Below the pieces are notes generated by a model that was not told the origin of the DNA, searched no databases, and saw nothing but the letters and a program-made list of their open reading frames with translations. From Oscillospiraceae bacterium (GTDB taxonomy: Bacteria; Bacillota; Clostridia; Oscillospirales; Acutalibacteraceae), in assembly GCA_022487055.1 (NCBI GenBank), contig JAKVJJ010000013.1, forward strand, positions 1 through 50,370: a stretch of 50,370 nucleotides of DNA, read 5' to 3'. Positions 17,396 to 24,767 of this stretch are shown here, one piece after another. Positions within the stretch are counted from its first letter, which is position 1. Every line of letters begins with the position of its first letter. The translations under genes were made by a program, and so were the position numbers.

Positions 17396-18625
17396 TCAGA
17401 AAGAGTCGTGCTGATCCATTTCCAAAGCGGTGTTCAGCAAAACATTGGCGCCCTGCCAGCATTTCTCAATCGGTGTGTACTCGATTTCGCAGTGGCTGTG
17501 CCCGTCGACACTTGGTACAAAAACCATGGTGGTTGGCACAACGTCTGCCAAATACTGTGCGTCATGACCGGGGCCGCTATACATCCGCATATTTGAATAT
17601 CCCAGTGCGTTTGTCTTTTCTTCTACAATGCTGACCATTGCTTTGTTGTAAGCAACTGTTTTGCGGGACCAAAGTTCCTGATAACTGACTGAGCACTTAT
17701 CCATCTCTTTGGGGACGTTTTCAATAATTTTAACGACCTGCTTGATGACATCCGGGTCCTGATGACGCGCGTCCAGCGTAAAACGCACATCGTCCGGAAT
17801 AATGGTATGTACGTTTGGAGAGCAGATGATTCGTCCGGTGGTATAAACCAGTTTTTTATCCAGCGTATCCAGCTCTGTATGCAGGTACTTAATTACGTCA
17901 CAAGCAGCCAGCAGGGCATCTTTGCGGTAGTTCATTGGTGTTGTGCCGGCATGATCTGCCTGCCCGCGCATAGTGAACTCATAGTTTACCATGCCAACCA
18001 CACCTTCCACAACGCCGATGTCCTTTTCCTCAGCTTCCAGAACAGGCCCTTGTTCAATATGAAGTTCCAGCAGACCTAAGGTTTTATTGAAATCCAAGCG
18101 ATCGGATTCGCTGCCTTTATAACCACTGGCGTCCAGTGCTTCACCAAAAGTTACACCTTCAGAATCCCTGCTTTTTAACATATCTTCTTTTTTAAACTTA
18201 CCTGTTATGACGCCAGAGGACATCATGGCAGGGTCAAAGCGCGCGCCTTCTTCGTTGGTCCAGACCACAACCGTAATCGGGTGACGGTGCGGCAGCTTTT
18301 TAGTGACAATCGTTTCTGCGGCTTCCAAAGCGGTCAGCACGCCGAGTATGCCATCATAATTGCCGCCCTGCACAACGGAATCCATGTGTGACCCCATCAC
18401 CAGCGCGGGCAGGTCGCCTTCGCCGGGAATAGTTGCGTACAGGTTGGCCATATCATCGCTTTTCACGGTCATGCCAAGCGCTTTGCAGCGTTTGCAGAAT
18501 TCTGCGCGTGCAGCAAGTGCTGCGGGAGAAAGAGAAAGCCGAGTAATGCCTCCATTTCCAGTTGCACCGAAAGTGGAAAATGTTTTAACCTTTTCGTTCA
18601 TTCTGTTCTTGTCGCAGGTCAGCAT
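17396..18625 (-). CDS. M20-family N-carbamoyl amidohydrolase (likely beta-ureidopropionase)
   Basis: 409 residues of the hydantoinase/carbamoylase M20 family. Metal ligands are visible in 'MGSHMDSVVQGGNYDG' (H and D), 'NEEGARFDP' (E), 'LELHIEQGPVLE' (H) and the C-terminal 'HSHCEIEYT' (H). The dimerisation lid carries 'GQADHAGTTPM'. The family includes beta-ureidopropionase, L-carbamoylases and allantoate amidohydrolase. Next to dihydropyrimidinase and dihydropyrimidine dehydrogenase genes, the natural role is N-carbamoyl-beta-alanine to beta-alanine, CO2 and ammonia. Start ATG 18625 has AAAGGTG 9 bases upstream. It is transcribed divergently from the rest of the pathway, with its own strong promoter and a hairpin in the leader. 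Confidence 0.87.
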   Translation of the reverse strand: MLTCDKNRMNEKVKTFSTFGATGNGGITRLSLSPAALAARAEFCKRCKALGMTVKSDDMANLYATIPGEGDLPALVMGSHMDSVVQGGNYDGILGVLTALEAAETIVTKKLPHRHPITVVVWTNEEGARFDPAMMSSGVITGKFKKEDMLKSRDSEGVTFGEALDASGYKGSESDRLDFNKTLGLLELHIEQGPVLEAEEKDIGVVEGVVGMVNYEFTMRGQADHAGTTPMNYRKDALLAACDVIKYLHTELDTLDKKLVYTTGRIICSPNVHTIIPDDVRFTLDARHQDPDVIKQVVKIIENVPKEMDKCSVSYQELWSRKTVAYNKAMVSIVEEKTNALGYSNMRMYSGPGHDAQYLADVVPTTMVFVPSVDGHSHCEIEYTPIEKCWQGANVLLNTALEMDQHDSF

Positions 18626-18678
18626 ATTGTATCGCACCTTTCATAAAAATAGTTTGATTTTGAGCTTGTGCACAAAAA

Positions 18679-18709
18679 GCGCCCAACATTCATATGGAAT
18701 GTCAGGCGC
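18679..18709 (-). terminator. Terminator-like hairpin in the leader of the amidohydrolase gene
   Basis: On the minus strand a GC-rich stem (GGCGC.TGACATTC pairing with GAATGTTG.GCGC) is followed directly by TTTTT (18674-18678). It starts about 30 nt after the predicted transcript start and ends about 50 nt before the start codon. This is the position of an attenuator. No known riboswitch class was recognised in the short RNA before it. Confidence 0.6.
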
Positions 18710-18746
18710 CAATGCCGTGCTTATGATGAATTCTCTAACTGCACTC

Positions 18747-18775
18747 ATTATAGTCTGGCCAGGTAACGGTGTCAA
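18747..18775 (-). promoter_or_regulatory. Promoter of the amidohydrolase gene
   Basis: On the minus strand, consensus TTGACA (18770-18775), 17 bp, TATAAT (18747-18752). Confidence 0.85.
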
Positions 18776-18954
18776 TGCTTTTATATAAATTAATGCATAA
18801 TATACTTTAATATCTTGCAAATGCAAAAATCTGATAGCAACTTTGTTTTATCTGACGGCACGGAAAAGCAAAGATTGTGCGGGAATTGCAATTCCGCTAT
18901 GCTCATGCATAATTTTCATCCGGAGGCTGAAAATTGCAGAGAAAGGGTGATATA

Positions 18955-19038
18955 ATGGAAAATATTATAAAACAAGTTGCCAAGAAGGTAATAAAATCTG
19001 CAAATCATCAAAATGTGCTGATGCACAACTTCCTTTGA
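18955..19038 (+). CDS. Possible 27-residue peptide
   Basis: An ATG with AAAGGGTG 7 bases upstream opens a 27-codon frame reading MENIIKQVAKKVIKSANHQ, then NVLMHNFL and a stop. It is basic and could form an amphipathic helix. It lies in the 680-bp gap between the divergent amidohydrolase and transporter units. I recognise no family. The only support is the ribosome binding site and composition, so it may be chance. Confidence 0.25.
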   Translation: MENIIKQVAKKVIKSANHQNVLMHNFL

Positions 19039-19149
19039 CTTCAGCACAGGACCATCGGAAAAGATAAAAATCGCAAGCGGAATCGTCTTAAAATGCCTCT
19101 AAAATGAATAAAATTAATGTAAATTATTCATAAATCTATAAAAGAGGTG

Positions 19150-19178
19150 TTGACAAGAACAACTGGCAAGGATATAAT
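19150..19178 (+). promoter_or_regulatory. Promoter of the pyrimidine uptake and catabolism operon
   Basis: Consensus TTGACA (19150-19155), 17 bp, TATAAT (19173-19178), 128 bp upstream of the ABC ATPase start. Confidence 0.85.
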
Positions 19179-19218
19179 TTTGGACATAGACAGCTTGCAG
19201 AGTTTCCTGCAGCAGTCC

Positions 19219-19266
19219 AAAGCGGAGCCATCCCAAAGAAGGGAGTTTGGCTCCGCTTTCTGTTTA
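19219..19266 (+). terminator. Terminator-like hairpin in the leader of the uptake operon
   Basis: A 12-bp perfect stem (AAAGCGGAGCCA 19219-19230 with its inverse 19248-19259) is followed by CTGTTTATT. It starts about 35 nt after the predicted transcript start, like the hairpin in the divergent leader. A short potential stem just before it (19180-19185 with 19215-19220) shares two bases with it. Confidence 0.6.
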
Positions 19267-19306
19267 TTAGCACAAACGATACATTACACAGAACGGGGGA
19301 GTCATT

Positions 19307-20110
19307 ATGGCAGAACTGGCGAAACAAACAGCATCCGCAGGCACAAATGCGGAGATCCTGATTGAACATATCGGCATGACCTACCACACAGATGGAGGCG
19401 AGGATGTACCGGCGCTTTCGGATGTCAACTTATCGGTTGCAAAAGGAGAGTTTATCTCTTTGCTGGGCCCCTCGGGATGTGGCAAAACGACGCTGCTGCG
19501 CATTATTGCAGACCTGCTGCAGCCAACAAGCGGAAAGATTCAAGTTGCCGGAGAAACACCGCATGAAGTGCGGATGCAGAAAAAATACGGCATCGTTTTT
19601 CAGAGCCCGGTGCTTTATGACTGGCGTACGGTCAGGCGGAATATTCGGCTGCCGCTGGAGATTATGAAACTGCCGAAACAGGAACAAGAAGCACGGGTTA
19701 ATCACATGCTGGAACTTGTGGGGCTCACCGAATTCGGTGACCATTACCCATTTGAGCTGAGCGGTGGTATGCAGCAGCGTGTGGGAATTGCCCGCGCCCT
19801 TGCCATTAATCCGGAGATTTTGCTGATGGATGAACCATTTTCTGCGCTGGATGAGTTTACAAAAGAAAAGCTGCATGAGGACTTGCTGCGCATCTGGCGG
19901 AAGACCAACAAAACCATTGTCTTTGTCACGCACAATATAGCAGAGTCCGTTTTTCTGTCGGACAGAGTCTGTGTGCTCTCTCCTCATCCGGGCCGGCTTT
20001 CCGCGATAGTTGATATTACGCTGCCGCGCCCACGCACCGCAGAAGTGCGCTCCCTGCCGGAATTTTCACAGCTAGTTGCAAAGATTCGTGCAAGCTTTGA
20101 GGGGGTGTGA
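19307..20110 (+). CDS. ABC transporter ATP-binding protein (SsuB/TauB family), likely pyrimidine uptake
   Basis: 267 residues. Walker A 'GPSGCGKTT', signature 'LSGGMQQRV', Walker B 'ILLMDEPFSALDE' and 'FVTHNIAES' are all intact. The sequence is of the nitrate/sulfonate/pyrimidine-precursor importer group. It is the first gene of an operon with two permeases and an NMT1/THI5-like binding protein, followed by pyrimidine-degrading enzymes, so a pyrimidine such as uracil is the most likely substrate. The ATG follows GGGGGAGTC. Substrate assignment is by neighbourhood. Confidence 0.9.
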   Translation: MAELAKQTASAGTNAEILIEHIGMTYHTDGGEDVPALSDVNLSVAKGEFISLLGPSGCGKTTLLRIIADLLQPTSGKIQVAGETPHEVRMQKKYGIVFQSPVLYDWRTVRRNIRLPLEIMKLPKQEQEARVNHMLELVGLTEFGDHYPFELSGGMQQRVGIARALAINPEILLMDEPFSALDEFTKEKLHEDLLRIWRKTNKTIVFVTHNIAESVFLSDRVCVLSPHPGRLSAIVDITLPRPRTAEVRSLPEFSQLVAKIRASFEGV

Positions 20111-20113
20111 GCG

Positions 20114-20917
20114 GTGAAAGGGCCTATCCGAAAAAAGAGCCGGCTTTTGGTGCCGATGGTGTGGATTGCCGGGGTTGTCGGTGTGTGGGAACTGGTTGCG
20201 TTTCTTTTGGCAGAAGTGCTGAAAGATCCGCAGGCCGCAAATAAGCTTCCGTACTTGCATGATGTAATTGTAGTGTTTGTCCAAAACGCGGATACCATGC
20301 TGCAGGCGGGCGAAATTACGCTGTCCCGGGCGGTGGTTGGTTTCCTTTTGGGCATTTCCATTGGCTTCATCCTTGCGGTACTGATGAGTCTTTCCAAGAT
20401 TATTGAAAAGATTGCAATGCCGTATCTGCTGATTATGCAGATGATTCCGATTCTCGGTCTGGCACCGATTATTTTCAGCTTGGTCAAGGATTTGGACACT
20501 TCCCGCATTGTAATCGCGACTTACATTTCTTTTTATCCGATTGCCATTAATATGCTCAGCGGATTTCAGGCAGTTGCAAAGGACCGTAAAGATTTGCTCT
20601 ATACCTATGCTGCCAAGCAGCCCGTGGTGTACTTAAAACTCATGTTTCCCTCGGCACTGCCTTCCTTTTTCACAGGGATGAAAATTGCGGCGCCGATGGC
20701 AGTGACTGCTTCCATTCTGGTCGATATGCTCAGCAATAAGGACGGCATCGGTGCCATCATGATTTATTCCCTTTACGGTGGGGGCGATAAATTTTGGCCG
20801 GCAGTTCTTACCGGCATCATCATGGGTATCCTCAGCACTGCGGCAGTTTCCCTGCTGGAGTGGCTGTGTGTTCCATGGGAGCGTCATTCCAGACAGAGAG
20901 AGGGGGACTCCGTATGA
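20114..20917 (+). CDS. ABC transporter permease 1 (SsuC/TauC family)
   Basis: 267 residues, about six membrane segments, with the BPD-transport motif around 'YAAKQPVVYLKLMFPSALPSFFTG' (read in parts; the EAA-like loop). It starts at GTG 20114, three bases after the ATPase stop, and its stop overlaps the next start (ATGA). Half of the membrane pore of the putative pyrimidine importer. Confidence 0.88.
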   Translation: MKGPIRKKSRLLVPMVWIAGVVGVWELVAFLLAEVLKDPQAANKLPYLHDVIVVFVQNADTMLQAGEITLSRAVVGFLLGISIGFILAVLMSLSKIIEKIAMPYLLIMQMIPILGLAPIIFSLVKDLDTSRIVIATYISFYPIAINMLSGFQAVAKDRKDLLYTYAAKQPVVYLKLMFPSALPSFFTGMKIAAPMAVTASILVDMLSNKDGIGAIMIYSLYGGGDKFWPAVLTGIIMGILSTAAVSLLEWLCVPWERHSRQREGDSV

Positions 20918-21696
20918 GCGCAAAAGCAAAGAACCGAGCAACCAGTATCGGTTTGCCGCTGGCAGTCGGGGTTGTGTTGGTCCTGCTGTGGCAGATGGGG
21001 GTGCTAAATGCCGCAGGCGGGCTGACAACGATGCAGTTGCCACTTCCATCCGACATCAGTGTCGCACTGGTGGAAAAGGGTACTCGTGTTATTTCGGATG
21101 CAACGATTACGCTCGTTGCATCTTTGGCAGGACTGTTTATCGGCTGCGGAATCGGGTATCTTTGTGCGGTGCTGGCAACCATGGCACCACGCTGGGGACG
21201 GGGCAGTTTAACGGTGCTGTCAGCACTGAACGCAGTACCGATTGTGGCGCTGGCCTGTATTATGAACCGCTGGTTCTCGTCAGCAATGGGTTCCAAAATT
21301 GCGGTGGTCGCGATTGTCTGTATGGCAACCATGGCAATCAATGCGTATCGGGGCTTGAATGACCTGCAGCCATTTGCGCGCGACTTGCTGAAAAGCTATG
21401 CCGCACCTAGAAACACAGAGTTTTTAAAGCTGCGCATTCCAAACAGCCTGCCAAATGTGTTTACTGCCGTTAAAATCAACCTTGTCAACGGTATGATGTC
21501 TGCCTTAATCAGTGAATATTTTTCCAAAGACACGGTGGGTCTGGGCTTCACCATTAAGACCTGCATGAAGATGGGCAATCAGAAGGCGACAGGATGGGCT
21601 TACATTGTTGTGGCAGCACTGCTGAGCATTGTTTTGTACATTGTGGTTACACTCGTTGAAAAACGTGTGCTTCGTTGGCACGCTTCTCATCGGTGA
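20914..21696 (+). CDS. ABC transporter permease 2 (SsuC/TauC family)
   Basis: 260 residues with about six membrane segments and the EAA-like loop 'YAAPRNTEFLKLRIPNSLPN'. ATG 20914 overlaps the stop of permease 1 by four bases and has AGAGGGGGA upstream. The longer frame upstream is a shadow of permease 1. Two different permease genes imply a heterodimeric pore, as in some hydroxymethylpyrimidine importers. Confidence 0.88.
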   Translation: MSAKAKNRATSIGLPLAVGVVLVLLWQMGVLNAAGGLTTMQLPLPSDISVALVEKGTRVISDATITLVASLAGLFIGCGIGYLCAVLATMAPRWGRGSLTVLSALNAVPIVALACIMNRWFSSAMGSKIAVVAIVCMATMAINAYRGLNDLQPFARDLLKSYAAPRNTEFLKLRIPNSLPNVFTAVKINLVNGMMSALISEYFSKDTVGLGFTIKTCMKMGNQKATGWAYIVVAALLSIVLYIVVTLVEKRVLRWHASHR

Positions 21697-21737
21697 ACAT
21701 AGATAAAAAGTCAAATCATGAAAAGGGGTAAAGCGTA

Positions 21738-22814
21738 ATGAAAAAGAAAGTCACGTCCTTGATTGGGAGCTTGCTGGCGCTGACCTGTGTGCTGTCTGGC
21801 TGCGGCTCCTCTGCAGCAAGTTCGGCTTCGTCTGGCGGAATGTCCTCTGCTGCGGCAGCAAGCACTTCCGCAGGCAGCGGAAAGATGGACAAAATTGTGC
21901 TGCAGGATAAATGGCTGCCACAGGCACAGTTTATGGGTTACTATGTGGCAGATAAAAAAGGATACTATAAAGATGAAAACATTGAAATTACCATCACCCC
22001 CGGTTCCAGCGATTTCACTGCGGAAGACCAGGTCATTAACGGTACCGCCAACTTTGGCCACACTTGGTATTCCAGTCTGCTGACTTATCAGGAGAGCGGC
22101 AATGACTTGATTAACATTTCACAGATTTACCAAAAGAGCGCGCTGGAACTGATTACGAAAAAATCTGCCAACATTAATTCCGGGAAAGACTTGAAGGGGA
22201 AAAAGGTCGGTAACTGGTTTGGCGGCAACGAGTATGAAATCTATGCGCTCCTTGGCAAATACGGCTACAACAAAGATAAGGACGTTTCTTTGGTGCAGCA
22301 GGACTTTACGATGAATGCTTTTAATAATAACGAAATTGATGCCGCTTCGGCAATGACCTACAACGAACTTGGCTTGGTGATTGACGATGATGACAGTAAG
22401 ATGAGCAATTACAAGCTGATTGATATGAATGATGAGGGTGTGGCAATGATGGAGGACTGTCTTTGCTGCAGCAAAGCGTGGGCAGCATCCCACAAAGATT
22501 TGGTCGTGCGTTTCCTGCGTGCCTCTCTCAAGGGCTGGCAGTACGCCTGTGCCCATCCGGATGAAGCTGCACAAATTGTCTGGGATGTGGGAAAGAGCGT
22601 GAGCCTGAAGCATCAGCAGTTTATGGCAAAGAAAGTGGCGGAAACTGTGAAGCCGAGTGGCTATTCCGACAAAGATATTGGCAAACTGGACGAAAAGAAG
22701 CTGCAGCAGACCATTGACCTTGGCACCAAATACGGACTCATTAAAAAAGCAGTGAAGCTATCGGATAGTATTGATGCTAGCTATTGGACGGAAGCGACAA
22801 AGGCAGCCTCCTAA
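21738..22814 (+). CDS. NMT1/THI5-like substrate-binding lipoprotein
   Basis: 358 residues. A lipoprotein signal with lipobox 'LSGC' is followed by a Ser/Ala-rich linker (to about residue 48), then a type II binding fold with 'DKWLPQAQFMGYYVADKKGYY', 'ANFGHTWYSSLL' and 'GNWFGGNEYEIYALL'. The opening resembles the ThiY/RibY group that binds pyrimidine or flavin-like ring compounds. It is exported and lipid-anchored, and supplies the ABC permeases encoded upstream. Uracil or another pyrimidine is the inferred ligand. Confidence 0.88.
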   Translation: MKKKVTSLIGSLLALTCVLSGCGSSAASSASSGGMSSAAAASTSAGSGKMDKIVLQDKWLPQAQFMGYYVADKKGYYKDENIEITITPGSSDFTAEDQVINGTANFGHTWYSSLLTYQESGNDLINISQIYQKSALELITKKSANINSGKDLKGKKVGNWFGGNEYEIYALLGKYGYNKDKDVSLVQQDFTMNAFNNNEIDAASAMTYNELGLVIDDDDSKMSNYKLIDMNDEGVAMMEDCLCCSKAWAASHKDLVVRFLRASLKGWQYACAHPDEAAQIVWDVGKSVSLKHQQFMAKKVAETVKPSGYSDKDIGKLDEKKLQQTIDLGTKYGLIKKAVKLSDSIDASYWTEATKAAS

Positions 22815-22839
22815 GAGCAGCAGGAAAAGAGGATGTGTC

Positions 22840-23307
22840 ATGAGAAAAATTTTAGTAAGCGGATGCCTTTATGGCTGGCACTGTCGTTACGATGCCGTTG
22901 ACTGCCCGTGCACAGATCCATTGTTTCTGAAGTGGAAGCAAGAGGGGCGCCTGGTGCCGGTGTGCCCGGAAACCTTTGGCGGTTTGCAGACACCGCGTCC
23001 CGATGCACAACGGGTTGCGGAAAAGGTAATGACAGAGAGTGGAAAGGATGTGACGGCGGAATACCAGAAAGGCGCCCACGAGGCCCTGCGGCTTGCAAAG
23101 GAAAATGACGCGGCCTTTGCCATTATGAAAGAAGACAGTCCGTCCTGCGGCAGTAAATATATTTTTGACGGAACCTTTACGGATACCAAAAAAGCAGGGC
23201 AGGGATGTGCCGCACAGTTACTGCGGGACGCAGGTTTTCCGGTTATGGACGAGGATGAATTGCAGCAGGCGCAGAAAACCTTGTGCCGCTTGGAAGCGAA
23301 TGAGTAA
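22840..23307 (+). CDS. DUF523 protein, TudS-like thiouracil desulfidase
   Basis: 155 residues of the DUF523/YbbK family. Conserved cysteines are C9 ('VSGC'), C42 ('VCPETFGGLQTPRPDAQ', read in parts) and C103 ('KEDSPSCGS'). These match the three cluster-binding cysteines of TudS, which uses a [4Fe-4S] cluster to turn thiouracil into uracil plus sulfide. Its place between a pyrimidine-type importer and dihydropyrimidinase fits a role in feeding thiolated uracil into catabolism. Start ATG 22840 has an AAAGAGGA site; the open frame extends 69 bases further upstream without one. Confidence 0.82.
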   Translation: MRKILVSGCLYGWHCRYDAVDCPCTDPLFLKWKQEGRLVPVCPETFGGLQTPRPDAQRVAEKVMTESGKDVTAEYQKGAHEALRLAKENDAAFAIMKEDSPSCGSKYIFDGTFTDTKKAGQGCAAQLLRDAGFPVMDEDELQQAQKTLCRLEANE

Positions 23308-23314
23308 AAATTAA

Positions 23315-23345
23315 GGAAGACTGCTCATTTTGTGAGCAGTCTTCC
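23315..23345 (+). other. Intercistronic hairpin
   Basis: A perfect 13-bp stem (23315-23327 with 23333-23345) with a 5-nt loop lies between the desulfidase and dihydropyrimidinase genes. It is followed by ATTATAAAAA rather than a T run, so it is more likely an mRNA stability or processing element than a full terminator. Confidence 0.6.
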
Positions 23346-23378
23346 ATTATAAAAATAACAGTAGGAGGAATTTGCAGT

Positions 23379-24749
23379 ATGTATGATTTGCTGATTAAAA
23401 ATGGTAAAGTCGTGACACCGGTTTCTGTCTATACGGCAGATGTGGCGGTGCAGGGAGAAAAAATTGCCGCGATTGGTACGAATTTTGGAGAAGCGAAAAA
23501 ATGTGTAGATGCGGCTGGAAAATATGTGCTGCCCGGGGCAATCGACGCACATACACACTTGGCGATGCCCTTTGGCGGTACGGTTTCTTCAGATGGCTAC
23601 GGTGCAGGCACCAGAGCTGCTGCCTGCGGAGGAACGACCACTGTTTTTGACTACGCACCGCAGATTAAAGGTTGCGGCATTGTGGAAAGTGTGGAGAAAC
23701 GCCACAAAATGGCCGAAAAGGAAGCTTGCGTGGATTATGCGTTTCACTGCTATGTAACGGATATGATGGGTGGAAAGCTGCTCGATGAGTGGCCGGATAT
23801 CATTCAGTACGGTGTTACCAGTATTAAGTGCTTCACCGTATATAAAAAAGAAAAAATGATGGTGACAGATGGCGAAATTGTTCAGATCCTGCAAAAGGGC
23901 AAGGAAACCGGCATGATGACAAACGTGCATTGTGAAAATCCGGATGTCATTGACCTAAACACAGAACGTTTTTTGAAGGAGGGAAAAACCAGCGCGTGGT
24001 ACCATTATCTGAGCCGTCCGGAGTTTGTGGAAGCGGAAGCAGACAAGCGCGTGATTCACTGGGCGAAGTCGCTGAATGCACCGGTTTATATTGTGCATCT
24101 TGCCAACAAAGAGGGCATGGAAGAGGTCACCCGTGCCAAAGATGAGGGCTATCCGGTTTATGCGGAAACCTGCCCGCAGTATCTGCATTTTACTTGTGAT
24201 GTTTACAAGCGTGCAGATGGACGTAACTTTATCTGCTCCCCGCCAATGAAGGGACAGGAAAGCCAGGACGCCCTTTGGGCAGGTATCCAACGCGGGGACA
24301 TTGATACGATTGCCACCGACCACTGCCCATTCCAGTCCTACGAAAAAGACTGGGGCAAAGATGATTTTACGAAAGTCCCAAATGGCTGTGCAGGCATAGA
24401 AAATATGTTTCCATATATGCTGGCGGCGGCCAACAGCGGAAGGATTACATTTTCCAAGGCAGTCGAGCTCTGCTGTGCCAATCCGGCGCGTATTTTTGGT
24501 TGCCCAAGCAAAGGACTGCTGGAAGCTGGGCGTGACGCGGATATTGTTCTCTACGACCCGGAAAAGGATTTTACAATTTCGCAGAAAAATATGCATTCTG
24601 ACAGCGACCATACCATCTGGGAAGGAACCAAACTGCATGGTTATCCTGTGCAGACTTACAGCCGCGGCAGGCTGGTTTATGACAATGAAAAATTTGTCGG
24701 GGAATATGGATGGGGCAAGTTCCTTCGTCGCGAGCCGCATCAGGCGTAA
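23379..24749 (+). CDS. Dihydropyrimidinase
   Basis: 456 residues, usual length for the D-hydantoinase/dihydropyrimidinase branch of cyclic amidohydrolases. The complete binuclear zinc set is visible: H58 and H60 ('DAHTH'), carboxylated K150 ('TSIKCF'), H184, H240 and D314 ('ATDHCPF'). It opens dihydrouracil to N-carbamoyl-beta-alanine in the cytosol. The gene follows the desulfidase and precedes the dihydropyrimidine dehydrogenase. ATG 23379 has AGGAGG upstream. Hydantoinase activity on other rings is possible, but the neighbours favour dihydropyrimidines. Confidence 0.92.
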   Translation: MYDLLIKNGKVVTPVSVYTADVAVQGEKIAAIGTNFGEAKKCVDAAGKYVLPGAIDAHTHLAMPFGGTVSSDGYGAGTRAAACGGTTTVFDYAPQIKGCGIVESVEKRHKMAEKEACVDYAFHCYVTDMMGGKLLDEWPDIIQYGVTSIKCFTVYKKEKMMVTDGEIVQILQKGKETGMMTNVHCENPDVIDLNTERFLKEGKTSAWYHYLSRPEFVEAEADKRVIHWAKSLNAPVYIVHLANKEGMEEVTRAKDEGYPVYAETCPQYLHFTCDVYKRADGRNFICSPPMKGQESQDALWAGIQRGDIDTIATDHCPFQSYEKDWGKDDFTKVPNGCAGIENMFPYMLAAANSGRITFSKAVELCCANPARIFGCPSKGLLEAGRDADIVLYDPEKDFTISQKNMHSDSDHTIWEGTKLHGYPVQTYSRGRLVYDNEKFVGEYGWGKFLRREPHQA

Positions 24750-24767
24750 TTATTAGGAGATGATTGC

